Virus record (IMG/VR): IMGVR_UViG_3300027759_002554
Span: 1 to 38,178 of that record
DNA from: a virus
Length of the DNA: 38,178 nucleotides
Reading direction: 5' to 3' (one strand)
Every line of letters starts with the position of its first letter. Positions within the stretch are counted from its first letter, which is position 1. The position numbers and the translations under genes were made by a program. This document shows positions 27,553-35,150 of the stretch, one piece after another. The notes under the pieces were generated by a model, which worked only from the letters and a program-made list of their open reading frames with translations, ran no database searches and was not told the origin of the DNA.

Positions 27553-28583
27553 AGTTCTAACCACCGTGTGTTCTGTAAGTACCAATCACTTACTTGTTTA
27601 ATTCTTTCGCTGAATGCAATCTTTGGTTCCCAACCAAGATTACGCATCAAAGTACCGTCTAGTGCATAACGCAAGTCGTGACCAGGCCGAGAGTTATGAA
27701 AATCAAGCATTTCATAAATCAACTCTTTGTCTTGTGCTTGTGCTACAAGTTTGGCGAGAGTTAGATTATCAACTTCTTCTTTACCAACAATGTTAAACTT
27801 AGCGCATTTAGCATCACCATAATCTGTTGGGCATGCAGGTTTCGTTGTAATCAAAAACATCAATGCTTCGGCTACATCTGCGGCATGAATGTAAAATCTA
27901 CTTCCAGCTTCAGTGCGGGCTGCATTTGAGTGGATGAAAATCTTTTCACCTTTGCGAACACGGTCAATACATAATGGGATAAACTTCTCTGGTGTTTGAC
28001 GCTCACCAAATACATTCATTGTATGTGTAATCATCATGGGCATCTTGTATGTGTTCTCATATGCAACACAGAATTCTTCTGCGGCTGCTTTAGATGCTGA
28101 GTATGGGTTAGTTGAATTGTATCTTGCACGTTCAGTATATGCAACACCAGAAGGTGCTGAACCAAAGATTTCATCTGTGCTGAAATACAAGAATGTTTCC
28201 AAGTTGTCAAGTCTTCGTGCATACTCTAACAAGTGTGCAGTGCCAATAGTATTATCTTGAATGAATTCCATTGGATGCGTGATAGACCTATCAACATGCG
28301 ATGATGCCGCTAGATGGAGAATGGTATCAATCTTGCCTAGCTTGTTGATGAAGTTATTTACAAGAGGATTAATCTCCGCTTTCAAGTCATGGAATACAAC
28401 ATTAACTCTCTTACGAGTTTGTGTATCGTATTTTTCCAAGACTTCATGTAGACGATTTAGATTACCAGAATAATCTAGTCTGTCTAAAGTTGTAATATTC
28501 CAATCTGTCTTTTGAATAAACAAATCAATAACGTGGTGAGCAATAAAGCCACATCCACCGGTAATCAAAACATTTTTACTCAT
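27549..28583 (-). CDS. NDP-sugar 4,6-dehydratase (RmlB-like SDR)
   Basis: This extended SDR enzyme has the NAD loop ITGGCGFIAHH, ASSHVDRS, the catalytic STDEIFG (Thr-Asp-Glu, which marks 4,6-dehydratases as opposed to epimerases), YSASKAAAE with the Tyr-x3-Lys pair, and RPGHDLRYA near the C-terminus, as in RmlB. It would turn an NDP-hexose into the 4-keto-6-deoxy form, the usual substrate for C-methylation. Length (344 aa) is standard. I start at MSKNVLIT because AGGAG lies nine bases before it; a longer frame would run further into the upstream gene. Confidence 0.9.
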   Translation of the reverse strand: MSKNVLITGGCGFIAHHVIDLFIQKTDWNITTLDRLDYSGNLNRLHEVLEKYDTQTRKRVNVVFHDLKAEINPLVNNFINKLGKIDTILHLAASSHVDRSITHPMEFIQDNTIGTAHLLEYARRLDNLETFLYFSTDEIFGSAPSGVAYTERARYNSTNPYSASKAAAEEFCVAYENTYKMPMMITHTMNVFGERQTPEKFIPLCIDRVRKGEKIFIHSNAARTEAGSRFYIHAADVAEALMFLITTKPACPTDYGDAKCAKFNIVGKEEVDNLTLAKLVAQAQDKELIYEMLDFHNSRPGHDLRYALDGTLMRNLGWEPKIAFSERIKQVSDWYLQNTRWLEL

Positions 28584-29262
28584 TAATAATTGCTCCTGTT
28601 GGTGCGATAACACCTTCTAGTCCTATAGGTTTAACTGTTGTCCACTTGTATTTGTTTAGATTCTTGTAATAAGAATGCTCAACATCAATATTATATTTCA
28701 TCATATCGTTAAGTATATTATACAATTCTTTTCTAAAAATGTCAAGCAAATTGTAGTCCATATGCCATAATCTTAACTCAAATATTCTATCTACTCCAGC
28801 ATGTTCTTGATGTTGTTTGGACATCCATGAATCAACTGTCGGTAGAAAGACAAAAGAATCTTTAAAGTCTTCTTGGTCCACGGTGAAGTTATCGTTTAGA
28901 CAATAACGACCAGAAACTTTGTAAATTCTCTTGCTTTCTAATTTTTCAGTATAAAACTTTTCAAGCATCATAATGAAGCCAACAGTTTCAGCCAAACTTC
29001 TTTGACCTTGTTCAGATAGTCTTTGTATTTGGTCATTCCAACCAGTCCACAAAAACTTAACACCCAAATCATGCATGCCTTGAAGATAGCTTGCTTCTGG
29101 AATCTTATACGATGTATCAAACATGTATTTTACATTATTTGGGCACATCTTGTCAATAGACTTGACTGTGTTTACCGTCTGCTGATATCTTTCCTCATTT
29201 GGGAAAACAGATAATTGCTTTACGTTTAAGGCCGAAGAAATGAAAAAGATACCATCAACCAT
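28576..29262 (-). CDS. Hypothetical protein of the sugar cassette, 228 aa
   Basis: I do not recognise the family. It is a soluble alpha/beta protein starting MVDGIFFISSALNVK, with IYKVSGRYCLND and SFVFLPTVDSWMSKQHQ in the middle. The YKVSGRY segment appears in some polysaccharide-cluster proteins of unknown function that are thought to be GT-A-like. I chose the ATG over an upstream TTG four codons earlier. It overlaps its neighbours by eight bases each side. A perfect TTGACA-17-TATAAT element lies within its coding sequence and could start a transcript for the downstream genes. Confidence 0.66.
   Translation of the reverse strand: MVDGIFFISSALNVKQLSVFPNEERYQQTVNTVKSIDKMCPNNVKYMFDTSYKIPEASYLQGMHDLGVKFLWTGWNDQIQRLSEQGQRSLAETVGFIMMLEKFYTEKLESKRIYKVSGRYCLNDNFTVDQEDFKDSFVFLPTVDSWMSKQHQEHAGVDRIFELRLWHMDYNLLDIFRKELYNILNDMMKYNIDVEHSYYKNLNKYKWTTVKPIGLEGVIAPTGAIINE
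28717..28745 (-). promoter_or_regulatory. Intragenic consensus sigma-70 promoter in the sugar cassette
   Basis: -35 TTGACA at 28740-28745, -10 TATAAT at 28717-28722, spacer 17, no mismatch, inside the 228-aa gene. The expected start is near 28710, about 130 bases before the dehydratase gene, so it could raise expression of the dehydratase, methyltransferase and following genes early in infection. Confidence 0.6.
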
Positions 29263-30091
29263 ATGTCTTCTCAATTACTTTGCGCCATTCTGGTACTCTA
29301 TCATACTGGTGAACAATAGTGAATTCGTGCCCATGACTTGTCCATACTTTGCCATCTTCAAAGATTGGTGTCTTCTCTAATAGATGTGGCTTGAATTGTT
29401 CAATCTTACTTGGATCGCCAGTCGTACCAAGTTGACAAGCCCAACCATCTTCCGATTTCATGTAGAGTGATGTATCTGTGTATGGATGCTGTGAAATCAT
29501 AAAGTTGAATGTAGATTGGTCACAGATTGGAATTGGGCGATTGATAGCCGCCGTGAAGATGTTGATACACAAATCACGCATAGCTGAACCAGTACCAGCT
29601 AGAACACCAACGTTGTAGATTTCATTGTCTTTGAATTTGTCATAGATGTATTTACCATAAGTCTCAAGCAAGTTTTGGTTTCCCCATGCTTCATCTTTAT
29701 ACAGAATACTTTCGGAAGCAAACATTAGATTCTTGTCGCCAATGTTTTCTTCAATAAACTTAATTGGATTTTTCTGAAAGATAACATCTTTAACGTCAGT
29801 GGTAATAACATACCGATAATCATTTCGGCATAGATGTTCATAAATGTGAATGAATCTCTCAACATGAACTGGTATTCCTTCATGCTTATACACAAGATTG
29901 CCTTGTGCATCTTGTTCAAATCCTATGATTTGAAAACCTGCGTTGGCTACTTTTATTGTAGTCTCGCGGTCACAATTCATAAGGACTAGAACCTTGTCAC
30001 CATCAAAGCCACTCTGATTGATTGAGTTAACCCAATACTTTAAAGTGTCCCAAGTATATCCGGTACTTGCACCGATAATCAAATCTTTCAT
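29255..30091 (-). CDS. Glycosyltransferase-like protein, 278 aa
   Basis: The first gene of the sugar cassette in transcription order. It starts with a strand and loop (MKDLIIGASTGYTWDTLKYW), has YRYVITTDVKDVIFQKNP, a hydrophobic strand followed by Asp-x-x-Asp as in GT-A enzymes that bind Mn and a nucleotide sugar, then IYNVGVLAGTGSAMRDL, ICDQSTFNFM and a late SHGHEFTIVHQYDR. This resembles proteins annotated as glycosyltransferase-like in polysaccharide clusters. AAGGAG precedes the ATG. Donor and acceptor unknown. Confidence 0.68.
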   Translation of the reverse strand: MKDLIIGASTGYTWDTLKYWVNSINQSGFDGDKVLVLMNCDRETTIKVANAGFQIIGFEQDAQGNLVYKHEGIPVHVERFIHIYEHLCRNDYRYVITTDVKDVIFQKNPIKFIEENIGDKNLMFASESILYKDEAWGNQNLLETYGKYIYDKFKDNEIYNVGVLAGTGSAMRDLCINIFTAAINRPIPICDQSTFNFMISQHPYTDTSLYMKSEDGWACQLGTTGDPSKIEQFKPHLLEKTPIFEDGKVWTSHGHEFTIVHQYDRVPEWRKVIEKTYG

Positions 30092-30120
30092 AATAAACTC
30101 CTTAATAATATATATCTGTC

Positions 30121-30432
30121 TTACTGACCTGGTGTGTCTTTCTTGTATTTCTTTGCCAAGATAGAAGTGCCATCATTACCTGCGCCAGATGGTGGTAAAA
30201 TGTCAGCATCAGGTACTTTTTTTTCTTCTTGTACACTTTTATGTAGTTGTACTCCAGTAACCTTCTGCACAAGTTCCCAAACTTCTTTTGTTTTCTTTTG
30301 GGCAAGGTATTCATCAAACTTTTTCTTTTGCTCTGGAGTTGCTTTTTGTTTGAACTTAATTAACTCCATGATGCCAATGTTACCAGCATAAGATGCTTCA
30401 TTTATTTTCGCTTGTTCTTTGAAATTGTTCAT
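30121..30432 (-). CDS. Small late protein with IxE site, 103 aa
   Basis: The N-terminus MNNFKEQAKINEASYAG has Phe at position 4 and an INE|A site, so it too could be a prohead-protease-trimmed targeting segment. The next part, NIGIMELIKFKQKATPEQKK, is a pattern I know from small T4-type proteins of unknown role. The C-terminal third is Pro/Gly/Lys-rich. I use the ATG sharing its A with the TAA of the 411-aa gene (TAATG), with GGAG six bases before. It is the last gene of the late transcript from TATAAATA at 32422. Confidence 0.66.
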   Translation of the reverse strand: MNNFKEQAKINEASYAGNIGIMELIKFKQKATPEQKKKFDEYLAQKKTKEVWELVQKVTGVQLHKSVQEEKKVPDADILPPSGAGNDGTSILAKKYKKDTPGQ

Positions 30433-31667
30433 TACTTGCTCCAATTTTTTGCGGCATTAAAGTTAGCGTGTGCAAACTCTAGTCTATCAATCAACTTAAC
30501 TGCATTGCCTTTTAATTTATCTACAGCTACAAAGCCTTCTGGATTTGTAATCTTAAAACCATCATCTGTGCGTAAGAAAGTATTGGTAACTTGTTTCATA
30601 CCTTGCAACTTCTTCACAATCATGTTCTTTGAATCTACAAGCATGTTCATTAAGTCAAATATATTTTTCAATTCGCTTGCATTGTTGCGATAGAACCGCA
30701 TAATCTCATTCTTCTCCGCTTGGCGTTTCAGTTTTGTTTCTTCTTTTTTAGCATCAAGAATTTCTTTGTTAAGTTTAGCTTCAACCCACTTAATCAATTC
30801 TTGTGTATGTTTGTATGTATCTTTGATTGCTTGACCTTCACGCACTTTGGTATTGTTGAAAGTCTTAATTTGAACAAGAAGATTCTCAGATGCAGAAATT
30901 CTATTCAATGTCATTGAGTTTAGTTTCTGAAATATCGTACCAGCTTGAGATAACAAGTATGTAACATCTTTAGTTTCTTGTTCGGTAAACGATGCAGTAC
31001 CAGATGCATCAACAAAGTATGCATCACGGAACCAAACATCTTTGGTTGTCTTCAAGTGATTGATATCAATGTTAAAGGATGCTTTCATATCATTAAAAGT
31101 TTTACCCGTGTATGAAGTATGAAATACAATACCCATTTGAGCAGATAGCATACTTCTTGCTAATGCGCTGGTACTTGGCACAGCATATACGATTGTGTTT
31201 GGTTGGAATGTGACATATGATTCACCTTCAATACTTTGCTTCTTCAAATCACCTTTAGCAAACATCATATCGCCTTGAAGAACGCCAGTGATTCCTAGTT
31301 TTGGTAAATAACGCAATGCTACTTTTAGTTTAGCATTCAATCCTTCTGATGGATGATTGTTGTCAATATCAGCATCTGTGTAATTCAGTTTTGGATTTAC
31401 GTTGAAGACGCCTTTAGTGCCAACAAAGAATTTGCCATTGTCTGGATTGATACCAGCAAACACAGCTGGTGCACCATCCCATTTTGTAGTTATGTTTACT
31501 TTTGATTCTGCGTGACCAGCAAGCATATCACGCAAGGAACGAAGGAATGCAATCGCATCTCTTGCGCCAGCAACACCACGATTTAATACTTCATCCTCAA
31601 TGTGTTCAAGATGAAGATTGGCGCCTTCTTTCTTTACGCCTTCTGTTAGGAATTCTGTGAATTTCAT
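30432..31667 (-). CDS. Putative nucleotidyltransferase/ligase-like protein with capsid-targeting-like N-terminus, 411 aa
   Basis: The start MKFTEFLTEG has an LTE|G site as in T4-type capsid-targeted proteins. Inside is TTKWDGAPAVFAG, a K62-x-D64-G65 match to motif I of covalent nucleotidyltransferases (DNA and RNA ligases, capping enzymes), where the Lys is adenylylated. Possible partners are GVLQGDMMF (128-136; compare motif III, GEL-type), NPEGFVAV (376-383; motif IV, EGxV) and K384-x-K386 or K391 (motif V). The KxK lies closer to EGFV than in known ligases, so this is not proven. From memory, relatives are annotated as DUF6267. It overlaps the 245-aa gene by four bases and is expressed late. 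Confidence 0.7.
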   Translation of the reverse strand: MKFTEFLTEGVKKEGANLHLEHIEDEVLNRGVAGARDAIAFLRSLRDMLAGHAESKVNITTKWDGAPAVFAGINPDNGKFFVGTKGVFNVNPKLNYTDADIDNNHPSEGLNAKLKVALRYLPKLGITGVLQGDMMFAKGDLKKQSIEGESYVTFQPNTIVYAVPSTSALARSMLSAQMGIVFHTSYTGKTFNDMKASFNIDINHLKTTKDVWFRDAYFVDASGTASFTEQETKDVTYLLSQAGTIFQKLNSMTLNRISASENLLVQIKTFNNTKVREGQAIKDTYKHTQELIKWVEAKLNKEILDAKKEETKLKRQAEKNEIMRFYRNNASELKNIFDLMNMLVDSKNMIVKKLQGMKQVTNTFLRTDDGFKITNPEGFVAVDKLKGNAVKLIDRLEFAHANFNAAKNWSK

Positions 31668-32401
31668 AGTGTTACTATTACGCCAGTGGAAGGAACTTTA
31701 TCAGTTACAACAATACGACCAGCACTATCGCCTCTTGATGGTGATTTACCATATATTTTTGGCGTACCATCGGCATCTTTAGCATCAGGATCAAATCTCT
31801 GGTCTTCCCGTCTTGCTCTTAATCTAAAATATAAATCATGCGTTTTAGCATATTCATCAGCCATTGTTAATGCACCATTCAATTTCAAAATATTCTTTTT
31901 TTCATCATATGTTCCAGAAACATCCATGGGACCAATATACATAAAATCAATTGGTCCACCCATTGCTTTGTTACCTATAACAATCTTTAATTTATCCTTT
32001 GATGATATTTTGCCAAATACATCAGGAACTTTATCGCCAGGCTTCAACTTCTTTTTTGTAGTTAAGTCCTTAAAAGCGGCTTGCATAAATTTTTTAGCAA
32101 TACCAGGCACTGCAAGTTCTAGACCTTTAAGTCCACCTCCAGCTAGAGATGGAGCAGACTCACCTTTTAGGGAACAATTCGCTGTGACCTCTTTACCTTT
32201 TCTAGTAAGAAATATTACCACATCAGTATATGGTTCAGATCCACCAGCTTGTCTGCCAGTATATTTTTCTGCCCCGACTACTCCAGCTAATACAGTTTTG
32301 CCGGCGACAACAGTTATTGGATTTTTCTTATTTTTCTTAAAAGCATCGTTAATTTTTTTAACAACACCTGATTCTTGTCGTTCTGCGGATGCGCCTGCCA
32401 T
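31664..32401 (-). CDS. Hypothetical late protein, 245 aa
   Basis: No domain recognised. After a charged N-terminus (SGVVKKINDAFKKNKKNP) there is TVVAGKTVLAGVVGAEKY, TDVVIFLTRKG, ANCSLKGESAPSLAGGG and a basic helical stretch (IAKKFMQAAFKDLTTKKK). The spacing of Glu, Asp and a Ser-x-Lys could be read as a PD-(D/E)xK nuclease-like core, but the match is weak and I do not claim it. A perfect TATAAATA promoter lies 21 bases before the ATG, with AGGAG close to it, so this gene opens the late block; the ligase-like protein follows. Confidence 0.68.
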   Translation of the reverse strand: MAGASAERQESGVVKKINDAFKKNKKNPITVVAGKTVLAGVVGAEKYTGRQAGGSEPYTDVVIFLTRKGKEVTANCSLKGESAPSLAGGGLKGLELAVPGIAKKFMQAAFKDLTTKKKLKPGDKVPDVFGKISSKDKLKIVIGNKAMGGPIDFMYIGPMDVSGTYDEKKNILKLNGALTMADEYAKTHDLYFRLRARREDQRFDPDAKDADGTPKIYGKSPSRGDSAGRIVVTDKVPSTGVIVTL

Positions 32402-32421
32402 TTGTACTCCTGTTTATAGAG

Positions 32422-32429
32422 TATTTATA
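32422..32429 (-). promoter_or_regulatory. T4-type late promoter (TATAAATA)
   Basis: An exact match, overlapping the last codons of the helicase gene and 21 bases before the ATG of the 245-aa gene. A leader of about 15 bases with AGGAG follows. It separates early replication genes from the late block with the ligase-like protein. Confidence 0.75.
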
Positions 32430-33825
32430 CACGCACACCTTCAAACTTGGAGTTGAACTTCCTCTCACGATTGCCAAAAGTATTCAGTGGCTTATCATCT
32501 GGAATCTGACCAGAATCAATTATAGTCTGCGCTGAATCTTCCACATCATACAGTTTCATTTTAGCCCTATCAACACCAATAACAAACTTCTTGTTTGCAC
32601 TTGGATCATTATAGCGATTCTTCAACTGTTTGACCATGATTTGATTCAATTGTTCCAGTTCTTCGGTATTGATTAGGGCAAACATAAAGTCAGCAGTCGC
32701 TGGCAAACCAAAAGATTCTGAGGTATCAGTCAAGTCAACATCGGAATTACTGAAACCAGACCTTGTTGTTTGTGTAGCTGAAACAACTGGCACATTAAAT
32801 TCTACAGCAAGACCACGCAATTCTTCTGCAATAGCTTTAACATAAGTGTATGAATTTACATTCGCACCTTGTTTCAACCTAGATGAAGAACAGATATTCA
32901 GATAGTCAATGAAGATAATCTTTGGGCGAAAACTCTTTTTCAATTGCAATTCATTCAACAAAGACCTGAAGTGCATAGAACTGGCACTTGCAGTTGGATA
33001 TTCTTTGATGATTAGTTTACCTTGTGTTTTGTTTTTTACACCTTGAAATCTTCTTTCATAATCTTCTTTGCTTATCAAATGCAAGTCATCAAGTTTGATG
33101 TTCAATAGGTTCGCATCAATACGTTCCGCAATCTTTTCCTCAGCCATCTCCATCGTAATGTAGAGTACATCATAGCCTTGTGATATACAGCCCGAAGCCA
33201 TGTGGCACATGAACAAACTTTTTCCCACGCCAGTTCCGGCAAGAGCGATATTAAGCGTCTTGTTAGGTAGACCACCTTTTGTAATTTTGTTAAAGAAATC
33301 CAAATCAAAGGGGACTCGTTCTTCTTTGCGATGGTAGAATTCAAATCGTTCTTCATAATCATTTATGTAATCATGACCAACATTTCTATCAAATGAAACC
33401 CCAAGAGCGTCAGAAAGAATCTTTGGGATTTCACCTTTTGCTTTGGTACCAAACTTATCATCCAGAATTGTAACTGATTCCATGATTGCATTATACAATG
33501 CTTTATCTTGGCAAAACTTTTCCGTGTGTTCAGTCAACCATTGAATGTCTGTTGGATCATCTTTGTTTGCTTTAATGTCATTGAGAATTTCAATAGAACC
33601 TCTAACCTGTTCTTCTGTGAGTTTCTTACTTTCGGTAAAGTTAATTACCAGTGCTTCATAAGTTGGCAGATTTTTGTACTTCTCTACAAACTCTTTTATT
33701 TCGCTGTAGATGGTTCGTTCATTGTTGTCCGAAAAATATTCTGTTTGAATGAATGGCAATACCTTACGAGCATATTCATCATTATATATCAGATTCTTCA
33801 GAATAGATTTTTCTAGTCGGTTCAA
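32425..33825 (-). CDS. 41: Replicative DNA helicase, T4 gp41 type
   Basis: This 466-aa DnaB-type hexameric helicase has Walker A at 197-203 (GTGVGKS), Walker B in KIIFIDYLNICSS, and a Gln/Thr-rich motif in VVSATQTTRSG (H3-type). Its N-terminal third is helical, as expected for primase binding. It would unwind the fork with gp61 primase. The start is a TTG preceded by GGAAAAAC; there is no in-frame ATG before residue 115, so the TTG start is likely real. It overlaps the upstream gene by 44 bases. The late promoter for the next gene overlaps its last codons. Confidence 0.93.
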   Translation of the reverse strand: MNRLEKSILKNLIYNDEYARKVLPFIQTEYFSDNNERTIYSEIKEFVEKYKNLPTYEALVINFTESKKLTEEQVRGSIEILNDIKANKDDPTDIQWLTEHTEKFCQDKALYNAIMESVTILDDKFGTKAKGEIPKILSDALGVSFDRNVGHDYINDYEERFEFYHRKEERVPFDLDFFNKITKGGLPNKTLNIALAGTGVGKSLFMCHMASGCISQGYDVLYITMEMAEEKIAERIDANLLNIKLDDLHLISKEDYERRFQGVKNKTQGKLIIKEYPTASASSMHFRSLLNELQLKKSFRPKIIFIDYLNICSSSRLKQGANVNSYTYVKAIAEELRGLAVEFNVPVVSATQTTRSGFSNSDVDLTDTSESFGLPATADFMFALINTEELEQLNQIMVKQLKNRYNDPSANKKFVIGVDRAKMKLYDVEDSAQTIIDSGQIPDDKPLNTFGNRERKFNSKFEGVRV

Positions 33826-34114
33826 TTTGTTTTTCCGTTAAAATTAATTCTGTTAGTATGTCACCTAACATTGTAACAAAAGTTGCATCTTCTGTCAATG
33901 CATCCTTGTCATATTTCATCAAATTAACCACATGGTAACCAAACTTAAGTTTAGCCATGTTAAGTTCCTCTGTTACAGATGCGTAGGTATAATAGTATAC
34001 AACACCAGCATAGTCACCCCGGAGGATTTCTATGCCAGTTAAATCTGTATCTTCAAAGTCGTGAAGTTTAAAATCTACAGACTCTTTAAACTTCTTCGGT
34101 TTCTTCCAAAACAT
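33782..34114 (-). CDS. Hypothetical protein in the gene 40 position, 110 aa
   Basis: In T4, gene 40 (head vertex initiation chaperone, 114 aa) lies between uvsX and 41, exactly where this gene lies, and the lengths agree. The sequence starts MFWKKPKKFKESVDF, followed by FKLHDFEDTDLTGIEIL and VVYYYTYASVTEELNMAKLKFG. I cannot show homology to gp40 by eye, so the position is the main argument. GGGG lies seven bases before the chosen ATG; the ATG one codon earlier is as likely. It overlaps uvsX by 29 bases and the helicase gene by 44. Confidence 0.65.
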   Translation of the reverse strand: MFWKKPKKFKESVDFKLHDFEDTDLTGIEILRGDYAGVVYYYTYASVTEELNMAKLKFGYHVVNLMKYDKDALTEDATFVTMLGDILTELILTEKQIEPTRKIYSEESDI

Positions 34115-35141
34115 CATTTTGCCCCATAATGTTTCCGTAAGAGATTTCATATTTCTTCCTCACAAAATCTTTGAAGTCTTCATTCGCTAAAATTTCACCC
34201 CAAAATTCTTCATTCATGGTATCAGCAAGGCGTTTCTTGTCGCTAGTTTCACCAGTTTCTTTATCAACTTTGCAGTACCATCCATTGGTTGGTTTAATAA
34301 CATGCCCAGATTCAAGAGCAATATCAATTAAACCAGACCACTTGTTAATACCGCCATCATAAGATACGCTAACAGGAATCTTAGACTTCTCTTTAACATA
34401 CCGTGATTTCTCAACGTTGATAATGAAATTGTAGCCAGTAATTTCTGTGCCATCTTTTTCTTGTTGGCGACCGATGATGAAAATATTATCAGCGGAGTAG
34501 TATGAACCAGTACCACCACCAACAATCGCTTTCGGGAACATTCCAATTTCCATGTATGTGTGATTAACAACAACCATTGGAATATCTTTTAGATTCAAGT
34601 GAGGTGTGACCATACGGAACAAACTCTTTACTTGTTTCGCACGGCTCATATCAGCAACAGATTTACCTTCAAGTGCATCATCAATTTCTTTCTTTGATGC
34701 AAGGTTACCAATAGAATCAATGATAATCATCACCCTATCGTTTCTCTCAATACCTTCCAACTGTTTCATTATGTCAAACTTGAGTTGTTCAATATCTGTA
34801 AGAGGAGTATGGAGCACCCGCTCTGTGTCAATACCAAAAGTATCAAAATAAGACTGCGGAGTACCAAACTCTGAATCGTAGAAGATAAGAACTGCTTCAT
34901 CGTATTTGTCCATGTAAGATTTAGCCATCAACAAACTAAATGCAGTCTTAAAGTGCTTTGATGGACCAGCCCACATTGTAAGACCAGGCGTCAAGCCGCC
35001 TTCTAATTTACCAGATAGCGCAACATTCACCATAGGAATGGATGTTGGTATCATATCTTTCTCAGTAAAGAATTTTGATTTAGATAGAATCGCACTATCT
35101 TTAATCGTAGAATTCTTTTTAATTTTGTCCAATAAACTCAT
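34086..35141 (-). CDS. uvsX: UvsX RecA-like recombinase
   Basis: This 351-aa protein forms filaments on single-stranded DNA and drives strand exchange and recombination-dependent replication. Walker A reads WAGPSKHFKT (about 57-66), the UvsX form GPSKxFK(S/T). Walker B is in RVMIIIDSIGNL. A helix and strand with PMVVVNHTYMEIG and the loop KAIVGGGTGSYYSADNIF correspond to the DNA-binding loops. Start ATG has AAAGGA at a good distance. It lies between gene 43 and the gene 40-position gene, as part of the T4-type replication order. Confidence 0.94.
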   Translation of the reverse strand: MSLLDKIKKNSTIKDSAILSKSKFFTEKDMIPTSIPMVNVALSGKLEGGLTPGLTMWAGPSKHFKTAFSLLMAKSYMDKYDEAVLIFYDSEFGTPQSYFDTFGIDTERVLHTPLTDIEQLKFDIMKQLEGIERNDRVMIIIDSIGNLASKKEIDDALEGKSVADMSRAKQVKSLFRMVTPHLNLKDIPMVVVNHTYMEIGMFPKAIVGGGTGSYYSADNIFIIGRQQEKDGTEITGYNFIINVEKSRYVKEKSKIPVSVSYDGGINKWSGLIDIALESGHVIKPTNGWYCKVDKETGETSDKKRLADTMNEEFWGEILANEDFKDFVRKKYEISYGNIMGQNDVLEETEEV

Positions 35142-35150
35142 AATTATCCT

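Noticed and set aside
29127-29156. TTGACA-18-TAAAAT inside the 228-aa sugar-cassette gene
   Set aside because: One mismatch, 18-base spacer and no gene start nearby; a better promoter lies downstream at 28717.
31664-32401. PD-(D/E)xK nuclease reading of the 245-aa protein
   Set aside because: Only a loose Glu...Asp...Ser-x-Lys spacing; no proper (D/E)xK, so not claimed.
31686-32456. 256-codon plus-strand frame opposite the 245-aa gene
   Set aside because: Long, but antisense to a gene with a perfect late promoter and ribosome site; the protein is Pro/Ser/Phe-rich as expected of an antisense shadow.
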